A program made the translations under genes and the position numbers. Source: Deltaproteobacteria bacterium (GTDB lineage: Bacteria > Desulfobacterota > Desulfuromonadia > Desulfuromonadales > BM103). From it: 64,000 nucleotides of DNA. The notes below the pieces were generated by a model. The model was not told the DNA's origin, did not search any database, and saw only the letters and a list, made by a program, of their open reading frames with translations. The DNA lies in contig JAGXHL010000063.1 of NCBI GenBank assembly GCA_024636215.1, forward strand, positions 1 to 64,000, in the 5' to 3' direction. Below are positions 54,260-62,606 of the stretch, one piece after another (within the stretch, counting starts at the first letter, position 1; every line of letters begins with the position of its first letter).

Positions 54260-55003
54260 ATGAAAGAAAGAATTCTGGTTGTCGATGACGAAGAGAGCAT
54301 CCGTTTCACATTCAATGCCTTCCTGACTGATGCCGGTTACAGTGTAGAGACCGCAGAAAGCCTTGATACGGCTTTGCAGATGATTGAAAAACACTCTTTT
54401 GACGCGGTTTTTCTCGATATCCTGCTGGGCCGCGAGTCCGGGATCGGTGTCTTGCAGGCGAGCCGCGAGTCGCATCCCAACACACCGGTCATTATGGTGA
54501 CCGGAGCGCCTGAAATCCGCACTGCAGCCGAAGCGGTCAGACTCGGCGCCTTCGACTACATCACCAAACCTCTCCATCAGGAGGATCTGCTTCGGCAGGC
54601 CAAGCTGGCCATTGAACACAAAAAACTGGTTGATCAGCAGGAGATCTACCGATTGCGCATGGCGGCAGTCTTTCAGAGTGTCAAGGAAGGACTCATGATT
54701 TTTGATCAAGACATGAGACTGGCTGAAGTTAATGCTGCAGCCTCTGCCATGCTCTGTTGTGAGACGTCGCTGATCGGTTTGAGCCCGGCTGAGATTGGGG
54801 CTTATTGTCCACCATTAAAAAGACTGCAGGAACTGATTGAAGAACGTTGCGAGGGTGAAATCTTTCGGGTTGAAGCCGAGGGTGGCGATGGGCAGGCTGT
54901 GGTTTTCGGCGTGACGATGGCCCCTTTGACCGGTTATGATCAAAGAGAGCTGGGCACTGTCCTGGTTTTGCGTGATGAATCGCAACCGGCCAGACAGCTC
55001 TAA
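54260..55003 (+). CDS. REC-PAS response regulator without an output domain
   Basis: A 247-residue protein. REC at 1-118 (VVDDEESIRFTFNAFL, FLDILLGRESG, TGAPEIRTAAEAVRLGAFDYITKPL) and a PAS at about 130-240. It is a paralogue of the first 240 residues of the NtrC-type protein that follows, but ends where the AAA+ domain would start. A repeat arm lies 14 bases after the stop. ATG 54260 with AAAGGAG upstream is chosen over 54242. It could be a competing phospho-acceptor or a relic of a duplication. Confidence 0.88.
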   Translation: MKERILVVDDEESIRFTFNAFLTDAGYSVETAESLDTALQMIEKHSFDAVFLDILLGRESGIGVLQASRESHPNTPVIMVTGAPEIRTAAEAVRLGAFDYITKPLHQEDLLRQAKLAIEHKKLVDQQEIYRLRMAAVFQSVKEGLMIFDQDMRLAEVNAAASAMLCCETSLIGLSPAEIGAYCPPLKRLQELIEERCEGEIFRVEAEGGDGQAVVFGVTMAPLTGYDQRELGTVLVLRDESQPARQL

Positions 55004-55016
55004 TAAGATAAGTGAG

Positions 55017-55053
55017 CTAGCAGCTTGTCGGACTATTCAGAGCCGGCTGCAGG
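55017..55053 (+). repeat. Solo arm of the palindromic element
   Basis: CTAGCAGCTTGTCGGACTA then AGAGCCGGCTGCA closely matches the left arm of the element at 9543-9711. Only one arm is present. It lies in the 71-base gap between the REC-PAS and NtrC-type paralogues. Confidence 0.7.
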
Positions 55054-55074
55054 CTTTAAAGTTAAGGACTCGTA

Positions 55075-56799
55075 ATGACCTCCCATGTTCTGGTAATTGA
55101 TGATGAAGAAAGTTTGCGTTTTACCCTGGAGTCTTTCCTGCAGGATGACGGCTACCTGGTTTCGACTGCGGCCTCTTTCCCGGAGGCGGAAGAACTCCTC
55201 GAGCACAGTGCTTTCGACCTCGTCTTTCTGGATATTCAACTCGGCCGTCATAGTGGCCTCGACCTCCTTAAGATAATTCGGGAGAGATTTGCCAATTGTC
55301 CGGTGGTTATGATCACCGGAGCCCCGGATGTTGCAACAGCTGCTGAGGCGGTGCGGCATGGTGCTTTCGATTATATCCCCAAGCCGATTCGCCAGGAAAC
55401 CCTGTTGCGCGTGGCACAAATGGCTCTCAAGCATAAGGCGGTCGTCGACCAGAGAGAAGGTTACAGGGCGCATCTGGAAGCGATTTTTGACAGCGTCCGC
55501 GATGGCATCATGCTGGTGGACCAGAAGAAAGTCATCCTTCAGGCCAACCAGGCGTTCGTCAACCTGTTCGCGCTTCCCGCTGGCCTTGTTGGCATGTCCC
55601 TGGCCCAGTTGCCCAAAAACATTCGAGAGGCGTTTGTCGATGTTGTCGAAAAGACCATGCTGACCAACCAGGCGGTGGTTGACCAGAGGCTGGAAACGAC
55701 CGACCCTTCTCAGAAGCTCTGTGTCCTGAATGTGTCGACCGCCCCCTGTCTTGGCGACACCGGCAATCCAATGGGAGTGGTCTTGACTGTGCGTGATCAG
55801 ACCCGCCTGGAAAGCCTGGAGAAGAGTCTCAAAAAACGCCAGAAGTTTGAACATATAGTTGGTCGCAGTGAGCCTGTTCAGGCCATGTTCGGCTTGATTG
55901 AAAACCTGGCCGAGGTCGACACCACGGTCCTGATCGCAGGGGAGAGCGGCACCGGCAAGGAACTGGTCGCTGAAGCACTGCACTATCGCAGTGATCGTCG
56001 GGACAAGGCCCTGGTCAAGGTTAATTGCGCCGCTCTGCCGGAAAACTTACTGGAAAGTGAGCTTTTCGGCCATATCAAGGGCTCCTTTACCGGGGCCCTC
56101 AAGGATAAGATCGGCCGCTTCGAGCAAGCTGATGGTGGAACGATCTTTCTCGACGAAATCGGCGATATTTCTCCGGCGTTACAGGTGCGCCTGTTGCGGG
56201 TCCTGCAGAGCAAAGAAATCGAAAAGGTCGGGGGGACGGGAACCATCAAGGTTGATGTGAGGATTGTTGCCGCAACCAACCAGGATCTGCTGAAAAAAGT
56301 ACAGAATGACGAGTTTCGGGAGGACCTCTACTATCGTTTGCGCGTCGTACAGGTGCCGATGCCGCCATTGCGGGATCGACGCGAAGACATTCCCCTGTTG
56401 ATCGAACATTTTGTCAAACTGTATAATCAACGTTTTAAACGCCAGATCCTGGGCCTGAACGAGGATGCTGCCAAGCAGATGACGGCCTATGTCTGGCCCG
56501 GCAATATCCGCGAATTGCAGCACGCCGTCGAGCATGCTTTTGTGCTTTGCCGAGAGGATGTCATCGATACCAGGCACCTGCCACCTGAACTTCAAGATGG
56601 CACGAACCCTGGAGCGGTTTCCCCAGCTCTGACCCCTTTTGATGCCGGTCCGGAAGAAGAAGCTGAAAAGATCCTTGCCGCACTGGAAAAGTCCGCCTGG
56701 AACAAGAGTCGTGCGGCACGCTTACTCGGTTTCAGTCGTCGAACCATCTATCGCAAGATGCAAGAGTTCGGCATCGAAGATTCTGAAGAAAGCTCATAA
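55075..56799 (+). CDS. NtrC-family sigma-54 activator (REC-PAS-AAA+-Fis)
   Basis: A 574-residue activator. REC at 1-120 (D53 acceptor), PAS at about 130-245, AAA+ at about 262-490 with Walker A GESGTGKE at 289-296, GSFTGA at 336-341 (the sigma-54 contact loop, normally GAFTGA), Walker B GTIFLDEIGD, and a Fis-type HTH (AARLLGFSRRTIYRKMQEF) at the end. Activates RpoN-dependent promoters when phosphorylated. The kinase at 51177 is the probable donor. Confidence 0.95.
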   Translation: MTSHVLVIDDEESLRFTLESFLQDDGYLVSTAASFPEAEELLEHSAFDLVFLDIQLGRHSGLDLLKIIRERFANCPVVMITGAPDVATAAEAVRHGAFDYIPKPIRQETLLRVAQMALKHKAVVDQREGYRAHLEAIFDSVRDGIMLVDQKKVILQANQAFVNLFALPAGLVGMSLAQLPKNIREAFVDVVEKTMLTNQAVVDQRLETTDPSQKLCVLNVSTAPCLGDTGNPMGVVLTVRDQTRLESLEKSLKKRQKFEHIVGRSEPVQAMFGLIENLAEVDTTVLIAGESGTGKELVAEALHYRSDRRDKALVKVNCAALPENLLESELFGHIKGSFTGALKDKIGRFEQADGGTIFLDEIGDISPALQVRLLRVLQSKEIEKVGGTGTIKVDVRIVAATNQDLLKKVQNDEFREDLYYRLRVVQVPMPPLRDRREDIPLLIEHFVKLYNQRFKRQILGLNEDAAKQMTAYVWPGNIRELQHAVEHAFVLCREDVIDTRHLPPELQDGTNPGAVSPALTPFDAGPEEEAEKILAALEKSAWNKSRAARLLGFSRRTIYRKMQEFGIEDSEESS

Positions 56800-57027
56800 A
56801 CTCCATTCATATTCCCGAGACGCTGTCACAGTCCTGTGCCATGGCGCACACTCCAGGCTCTTGTTTAAGTGGTGACCTTTGTGCAGCGGACCATGATGGG
56901 TTTGTTAAATGCCTGATATACAGCGATTCATTAACTTGAATCGATAAAACCGGTCAGGTTTCATTAGTTGGCATGAATATTGGTTTGTACTTGATTCTGT
57001 TATTGTTGAGAGCAATGGAGAAGGCTC

Positions 57028-57438
57028 ATGTCAAAAGTAATTTGTATCGTTGATGACCAGCCGGCCTTGCGGCAAATGCTGCGTTTTGCCCTGAATTTTC
57101 AAGGCGTCGCTGTCATTGAAGCGGTCGATGGTGCCGATGCCCTTGATAAAATAGCGACTCACCATGTCGACATGGTGATTGCCGATTGGCAGATGCCGGT
57201 TATGGATGGCCTGGAGCTAGTACGCAGGCTGCGTAAAATGGATGCTTATATCAATCTGCCGATTTTAGTGGTCAGTTGCCGTGATGATCTGGCGGCCAGG
57301 CAAGAGGCGCGCGCTCTGGGAGTTATGACCTGGTTGAGAAAACCCTTTCGGGTCTCTGAAGTTCAAGCTGTGGTTGAACATGTTCTGGATTTGTCTGGCC
57401 AGGAGCTCCTGCCTGCAGCTGCTGAAAGGATTTGTTGA
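57028..57438 (+). CDS. Divergent CheY-like response regulator
   Basis: A 136-residue REC domain with CIVDDQPALRQMLRFAL, the acceptor in MVIADWQMPVMDG and TWLRKPFRVSEV. The canonical threonine position is VVSCRDD rather than MLTT, so its surface differs from the other two CheYs. GGAGAAGG before the ATG. It overlaps the next gene by one base (TGATG), a tight coupling that suggests it acts with the MCP-like protein. Confidence 0.92.
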   Translation: MSKVICIVDDQPALRQMLRFALNFQGVAVIEAVDGADALDKIATHHVDMVIADWQMPVMDGLELVRRLRKMDAYINLPILVVSCRDDLAARQEARALGVMTWLRKPFRVSEVQAVVEHVLDLSGQELLPAAAERIC

Positions 57439-59270
57439 TGTCCTTGGGCTCAGCACAATCTGCGCAACGGCTCTCTTTGCGTGATCATGCGGAATGGCAT
57501 TGGCAACCGGATCGTCTTGAAGCTTTGCTCCAGGACCTGGCCAGTATCGATCATGTGACAGAACACAGTTTTCTGGAGCTTGGCGACAAGATCAATGTTT
57601 TCCATGAGCAGGCTCACGGCATCTCCAGCTCGGCCGGTGAGGTTTTGCAGCTTCTGCACGGTGGTGACGGCGAGAGCACATTGCAGCAACTGCAGTTGCT
57701 GGTTGAACGCTGCAGTCTCTGGCTGTCAGCAACTCAGCAAACCTCCGTTGATATCTGCGCACTGTTGACCGGAGTCGTTGATCAGATCAGGACTCTGGAA
57801 ATACCTGTTGCCGGGTTGAGAAAAGTTATCAAGACGCTGCATTCACTGCGGGTTTCAACAAGAATTGAAGCGGCTAAAGGTTATGCATCCGGTGCAGGTG
57901 TTCTGGCCAAATCGCTGGATGAACTCGGCGGCCTGGTACAGGAAAAAATCTCGAAAATCTTTGCTCGTACCGAGCTTTTGGTTCCACTTATCAGTAAGTC
58001 GCTGGAGACCGAGGAAACAGCTCAACTGAACACGATCAAGCTCGCTCTCTCTGAAGTCGATAAGGCCCGTCGTCTTCTTTCAGCTTTTATGGCGACCCAA
58101 ATTGAAACAGGGCAGTGGACCGATCAGCTCAAAGAACGTTCCGACGAAGTGCAGCGCAACTTTGGTGAGATTGTTGCTGCCTTGCAGTTTCAGGATATTA
58201 CCCGCCAGCGACTGGAGCATGTACGCAAAGCCCTGGACAGCCTCGGCCGCCACCTTGAGAGATTCGAGCAAAGAACTGATTTCAGCAAGGACCTGGAAGC
58301 TGCCGGCCTGTTCGGCTGTATCTGCCAGTTGCAGCACGACCAACTTGATCTGGCCGGTCAGGAATTTCTTGATGCGGCAGACCAACTTACTGAAAATCTG
58401 CAGGGGATGGCGCGGACTGTAGAGTTGATGTCAGGCGATACCAAAACCCTGCTCAAAGCGACAGATGCCTGCAGTGTCAATCGCTTTAGTTCGGTTCTGG
58501 GTGTCCTTCAGTCGATTGCCAACTGCCTGCAGGACACGCAAGCAACTCATCGGGCGGCGGGGTCCATTCTCACGGATGTCAGTCAAGGTGTGCAGCAGGT
58601 CGCTGGTTTGGTCGAAGAGGTCGAATTTATTGGCGAAGAGATGCAACTGCTGGCGATTAATGCGGCAATCAGTGCGGCCCATGCCAGACAAAAAGGCGCG
58701 GGGCTCGACATTATCGCCCAAAATATCCAGCTGGTTGCAGAGGAAGCCACCCATTATGCGCGAAAGCTGGCAGAAGCGTGCGCTATGGTCACTGAACAAG
58801 CCGACCAGTTACAGGACATTGAAAGACATACCCAATCAGGGTTTGGAGACATCGACCTGCTGTTGCAGGATGCCCATCAACACATGACGACCCTCGATCA
58901 CAGCACCCATCGACTGCAGGAACTCACCGGCCGGGTTGATCGTGATGCGGCCAGCCTGTGCGATCAGGTTTCCACTGTTGTCATGAACGTTGATCTCAAG
59001 GCTCCGTTCCAGAAGAAATTGATGCCCGCGCTTAAGCATCTGGATGCTTTGAGCGAGCAATCGCGCGAGTCAATGACTCTGGCTGAGAACGGTAACCTGG
59101 AACAGCTTTTTGTCGAGCTGGAGCTTTGTTACACTATGGCCAGCGAGCGACATATTCATGAACGTTTTATGGAAAAACAGAATGCAGCTGTCCCTGCAGA
59201 CACTGCTAAAGACAATGAGTGGAAGGTCAATCGTGACCATGGCCTGGGTGATAACGTCGATCTCTTCTGA
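57438..59270 (+). CDS. Soluble MCP-like signalling protein with CheZ-like motif
   Basis: A 610-residue cytoplasmic helical protein with no membrane segment. Two regions resemble the MCP hairpin tip: LRVSTRIEAAKGYASGAGV near 138-155, and MQLLAINAAISAAHARQKGAG near 402-422, followed by AQNIQLVAEEA. Between them, ALQFQDITRQ (248-257) has D253-x-x-x-Q257, like the catalytic DxxxQ of CheZ phosphatases (QDFQDLTGQ). So it may both bind CheA/CheW-type partners and dephosphorylate CheY. The ATG overlaps the CheY stop. No named family fits the whole protein. Confidence 0.75.
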   Translation: MSLGSAQSAQRLSLRDHAEWHWQPDRLEALLQDLASIDHVTEHSFLELGDKINVFHEQAHGISSSAGEVLQLLHGGDGESTLQQLQLLVERCSLWLSATQQTSVDICALLTGVVDQIRTLEIPVAGLRKVIKTLHSLRVSTRIEAAKGYASGAGVLAKSLDELGGLVQEKISKIFARTELLVPLISKSLETEETAQLNTIKLALSEVDKARRLLSAFMATQIETGQWTDQLKERSDEVQRNFGEIVAALQFQDITRQRLEHVRKALDSLGRHLERFEQRTDFSKDLEAAGLFGCICQLQHDQLDLAGQEFLDAADQLTENLQGMARTVELMSGDTKTLLKATDACSVNRFSSVLGVLQSIANCLQDTQATHRAAGSILTDVSQGVQQVAGLVEEVEFIGEEMQLLAINAAISAAHARQKGAGLDIIAQNIQLVAEEATHYARKLAEACAMVTEQADQLQDIERHTQSGFGDIDLLLQDAHQHMTTLDHSTHRLQELTGRVDRDAASLCDQVSTVVMNVDLKAPFQKKLMPALKHLDALSEQSRESMTLAENGNLEQLFVELELCYTMASERHIHERFMEKQNAAVPADTAKDNEWKVNRDHGLGDNVDLF

Positions 59271-59335
59271 CCGGCCGAATCAATTCCGAAGACTTTTTAA
59301 AGTGGTAAAACGCACAAACAGGAGTTATTTTTTTA

Positions 59336-59680
59336 ATGACAAACTGGTCTTATAATCCTGATAAGAATTCAGGTACGCTGCAGATTGAAGGTGATCTAAC
59401 GATTAACCATATCAGCACTCTCAAGGAGCGTCTGGTCGAGGCCTTTGAAACGGCCGATCAGGTCGTCGTTGACGTGTCCGCCGCAACCTCTGTCGATGTG
59501 GCCGGGGTTCAGCTGCTCTGTGCCTGCCATCGCTTTTCGAGCGGGCGGGGCCAAGAAATGTGTCTGTGGGTCGGTGAAAACGGCGAATTCTTGCAATTCC
59601 TCGACGAAGTCGGCTTTTCCCAGGATTTCATCTGCAATCACGGCGACACCGGGAAATGCCTTTGGGCTGAACAGAATTAG
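59336..59680 (+). CDS. STAS-domain protein
   Basis: A 114-residue SpoIIAA-like STAS domain with LQIEGDLTINHISTLKERLVEAFETADQVVVDVSAATSVD, ending near VQLLCACHRF. In anti-anti-sigma factors a serine follows the D-x-S motif; here it reads VSAATSVDVAGVQLL with S at the usual position. It may tune a partner by phosphorylation or, in chemosensory loci, bind CheA-linked proteins. AGGAG upstream of ATG. Confidence 0.87.
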   Translation: MTNWSYNPDKNSGTLQIEGDLTINHISTLKERLVEAFETADQVVVDVSAATSVDVAGVQLLCACHRFSSGRGQEMCLWVGENGEFLQFLDEVGFSQDFICNHGDTGKCLWAEQN

Positions 59681-59738
59681 TGTTCATCTGGAAACGAATG
59701 AGCCTTCAGATTTTTAGTTTTTTAAGGAGATCAAGATT

Positions 59739-60107
59739 ATGAGCAAACGGGTGATGACCGTAGACGATTCCGCAACGGTACGCCAGGTGCTGAAAATGAC
59801 CCTGGAGGGGGCCGGTTACCAAGTCTTGCAGGCGGTTGATGGTGTCGATGCCCTGAAAAAGTTGACTGTCGAAGCTGTCGATATGCTGGTGACTGACCTG
59901 AACATGCCAAACATGGACGGGATTACCCTGATCAAGGAGGTCCGCCGGAATCCCGGTAACCGCTTCATGCCGATCATTATGCTGACAACTGAATCGCAAC
60001 CTGAGAAGAAGCAGGAGGGGAAAACCGCTGGTGCCTCGGGCTGGATCGTCAAGCCCTTCAAGCCTGAGCAGCTGTTGGCTGTTGTCCGCATGGTCTGTCC
60101 GGTATGA
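59739..60107 (+). CDS. cheY: CheY-like response regulator
   Basis: A 122-residue REC with VDDSATVRQVLKMTL, DLNMPNMDG, MLTTESQ and GWIVKPFKPEQL. It overlaps the cheA start by 4 bases (ATGA), so it is the likely main phospho-partner of that CheA. AAGGAG upstream of the ATG. Close paralogue of the CheY at 49674. Confidence 0.95.
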   Translation: MSKRVMTVDDSATVRQVLKMTLEGAGYQVLQAVDGVDALKKLTVEAVDMLVTDLNMPNMDGITLIKEVRRNPGNRFMPIIMLTTESQPEKKQEGKTAGASGWIVKPFKPEQLLAVVRMVCPV

Positions 60108-62197
60108 GCACTTTAATCGAAACCTTTAAAGACGAAGCGCTCGAGTTGATTCAGGAACTGGAGGCTGCATTGCTGGAGTTGGAAGAAGCGCCTGAAGATC
60201 CGTCCCAGATTGATCGGGTTTTTCGCGTCTTACATACCCTGAAGGGCTCCGGTGGTCTGGCCGGCTTCGATAACGTCGCAGGTTTTTGCCACGAGGCAGA
60301 GACGGTCTTTGAGCAAGTCCGCTCCGGCGAACGCAAAGTCGATGAGAAACTGGTTTCACTGACGCTGTCCGCCCAGGATCATCTCAAGGGAATGATCATG
60401 GCCGAGTTTGGTGCTGATGCCGTCGATGATGAACTGACTGCAGAGCTGGTGGCCGCCTTTCAGGCCCTGATGCCTTTCCGTCAGGGCCCGGCTGTTGACG
60501 CCAGGACGGCTCTCGTCCCGTCACAGAATGATCAGGCCACCTTCCGGATTCGGTTTCGGCCCATGCCGAATCTTTTCCTTCAGGGGGTGCAGCCCCACTT
60601 TCTGCTTGGTGAGCTGCACCGTCTCGGCGAAACCCTGGTGGTCGCACAGTTGGATGCCATTCCTGCGCTTGATGAGCTCAATCCAGAAGAGTGCCTGGTC
60701 TATTGGGATGTCTTGTTGACAACAGACCAGGACGAGGACGCCATCCGTGATGTCTTCATCTTTGTGGAAGATGAGTGTGAGCTGATCATTCAGAAGATCG
60801 ATGATGGCAGCCAGATTGACCAGCCGGAAGATTACAAGCGCCTCGGCGAAATCCTGATCGAACGCGGAGATCTGACCGAAGAGGACCTTGAAAGATACCT
60901 GGTAGAGAAAAAACGACTCGGCGAAACACTTGTCGCAGTAGGTGCTCTCGATGACAAAAAGGTGAAATCCGCCCTGGTCGAGCAGCAACGTATCCAGGCT
61001 TTGCGCCGGGAACGCAAAGCCAACGACGCCATGGAAAGCATCCGGGTGAAATCCGATCGTCTGGATAAATTGGTCAACCTGGTCGGCGAGATGGTTACAG
61101 TGCAAGCCCGCCTTTCGCAGTTCGCCAACAGTCGTATTGATGCCGACCTGCTGAGTGTTGCAGAAGAGGTGGAGCGCCTGACCTGGGATTTGCGTGATCA
61201 GGTCCTGACGATCCGCATGCTGCCCATCGGCGGGACCTTTACCCGTTTCAAGCGATTGATTCGTGATCTGGGCAGCGAGCTTGGCAAAGATGTCCTGCTG
61301 GTTTCCGAAGGGGGAGACACCGAACTGGATAAAACGGTTATTGATCAGTTAAATGATCCTCTGGTTCATTTGGTGCGTAACAGTATCGGACACGGCATCG
61401 AATCGCCCGCAGTTCGACAGGCGATCGGCAAGCCCGGTAAAGGCCGCATTACCCTCTCCGCAAAGCATTCCGGTGCCAGCGTTGTGCTGACCGTTGCGGA
61501 TGACGGCGCCGGGCTCGATGTCGAAAGGATTCGCGCCAAGGGCATTGAAAAAGGCTTGATCAGTGCGCAGGCAGAGTTGACCGAGCGGGAAATTTACGCA
61601 CTGATTTTCGAACCCGGCTTTTCAACGGCCCAGGAAGTTTCGAGTGTCAGTGGTCGCGGTGTCGGCATGGATGTCGTGCGCCAGGCCATTGATGCATTAC
61701 GTGGCAGCATTGAGGTGCGCAGCGAAGAGGGCAAGGGGACGACTTTCTCCCTCCAGCTCCCCCTGACTCTGGCGATTATCGATGGCTTGTTGATCGACAT
61801 AGGTACAGACCACTATGTTCTGCCTCTCTCTGCCGTTGAAGAATGCATAGAACTGACCCGTGAACAGGCAGAACAGACGCATGGTCGGAACCTGGTCAAG
61901 ATTCGCGGGGAGATCGTTCCCTACGTTCGTCTTCGCGACGAGTTTAACATCAAGAGTGAACGCCCGGAGATCGAACAGATCGTGATCGTTAATCTGGAAG
62001 GCTTAAGGGTTGGTTTCGTCGTCGATCATGTGGTGGGTGAACACCAGACGGTTATCAAGAATCTGGGACGGATGTATCAGGATGTCAATGGTGTCTCCGG
62101 AGCGACAATCCTGGGAGATGGCCGGGTCGCTTTGATCCTTGATCTGCAGCAGCTTGCCGGGCGCGCGGAAGCATACGAGAAAAAATCGCTGCATTAA
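60104..62197 (+). CDS. cheA: Chemotaxis histidine kinase CheA with a tandem MshEN-like insert
   Basis: A 697-residue CheA. P1 Hpt domain with H44 in HTLKGSGG; a P2-like region to about 240; an insert at 246-294 (RLGEILIERG then, 25 residues on, RLGETLVAVG) that resembles the two RLGxxLxxxG motifs of the c-di-GMP-binding MshEN domain, with a shortened spacer; P3 at 308-372 (VGEMVTVQARL); P4 with HLVRNSIGHGIE (423-432, G replacing the usual D), DDGAGLD, EPGFSTA and GRGVGMDVV; and P5 CheW-like at 558-690. Phosphorylates CheY. The insert is not part of standard CheA. Confidence 0.95.
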   Translation: MSTLIETFKDEALELIQELEAALLELEEAPEDPSQIDRVFRVLHTLKGSGGLAGFDNVAGFCHEAETVFEQVRSGERKVDEKLVSLTLSAQDHLKGMIMAEFGADAVDDELTAELVAAFQALMPFRQGPAVDARTALVPSQNDQATFRIRFRPMPNLFLQGVQPHFLLGELHRLGETLVVAQLDAIPALDELNPEECLVYWDVLLTTDQDEDAIRDVFIFVEDECELIIQKIDDGSQIDQPEDYKRLGEILIERGDLTEEDLERYLVEKKRLGETLVAVGALDDKKVKSALVEQQRIQALRRERKANDAMESIRVKSDRLDKLVNLVGEMVTVQARLSQFANSRIDADLLSVAEEVERLTWDLRDQVLTIRMLPIGGTFTRFKRLIRDLGSELGKDVLLVSEGGDTELDKTVIDQLNDPLVHLVRNSIGHGIESPAVRQAIGKPGKGRITLSAKHSGASVVLTVADDGAGLDVERIRAKGIEKGLISAQAELTEREIYALIFEPGFSTAQEVSSVSGRGVGMDVVRQAIDALRGSIEVRSEEGKGTTFSLQLPLTLAIIDGLLIDIGTDHYVLPLSAVEECIELTREQAEQTHGRNLVKIRGEIVPYVRLRDEFNIKSERPEIEQIVIVNLEGLRVGFVVDHVVGEHQTVIKNLGRMYQDVNGVSGATILGDGRVALILDLQQLAGRAEAYEKKSLH

Positions 62198-62606
62198 ACC
62201 CTTTTTGCCAGCGGGTCCAGCTGCCCACTCCTGGCCCATGGAGCGGGACAAACTGACGCTGTCATGTGTTTGCAATTCACCGCAGCGCCCTTTCTACGGT
62301 CAAAATTTAATCTAATCACACAAGAGGCCAGGCAGATTTTTCTGTCTGGCCTCTTGTGTGTCATGAGCGATCTCTCATGTTACAGTTGTGTGACAATTCA
62401 GCTTTTAATAGAAAATCCATATATATATAGCTACAAAATAACCGATATATAGGAAATATTAAAAGTCACCTAAAAACAGCGGGTTATGTCTTGAATTTTT
62501 GTGCTTGATAAATCCATGGAATTTAAACAGTTTGGCATGGAGTTTGAGTAAGTTAAGCCTGTAATTTATTGACAAAAGAACTTTATTGTGAAAAGGGGGT
62601 AGGAAT
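62198..62606 (+). other. Intergenic region before the MCP
   Basis: 409 bases. 62319-62358 is a long hairpin (CACAAGAGGCCAG / CTGGCCTCTTGTG) without a T tract, probably ending the cheA transcript. After it comes AT-rich sequence with several TATATA runs at 62420-62430. No gene is seen. Confidence 0.6.

Noticed and set aside
62535..62560. TTGGCATGGAGTTTGAG, a sigma-54-like string upstream of the MCP
   Set aside because: The -12 element is GA instead of GC. A similar poor match lies near 56970. Neither is convincing.
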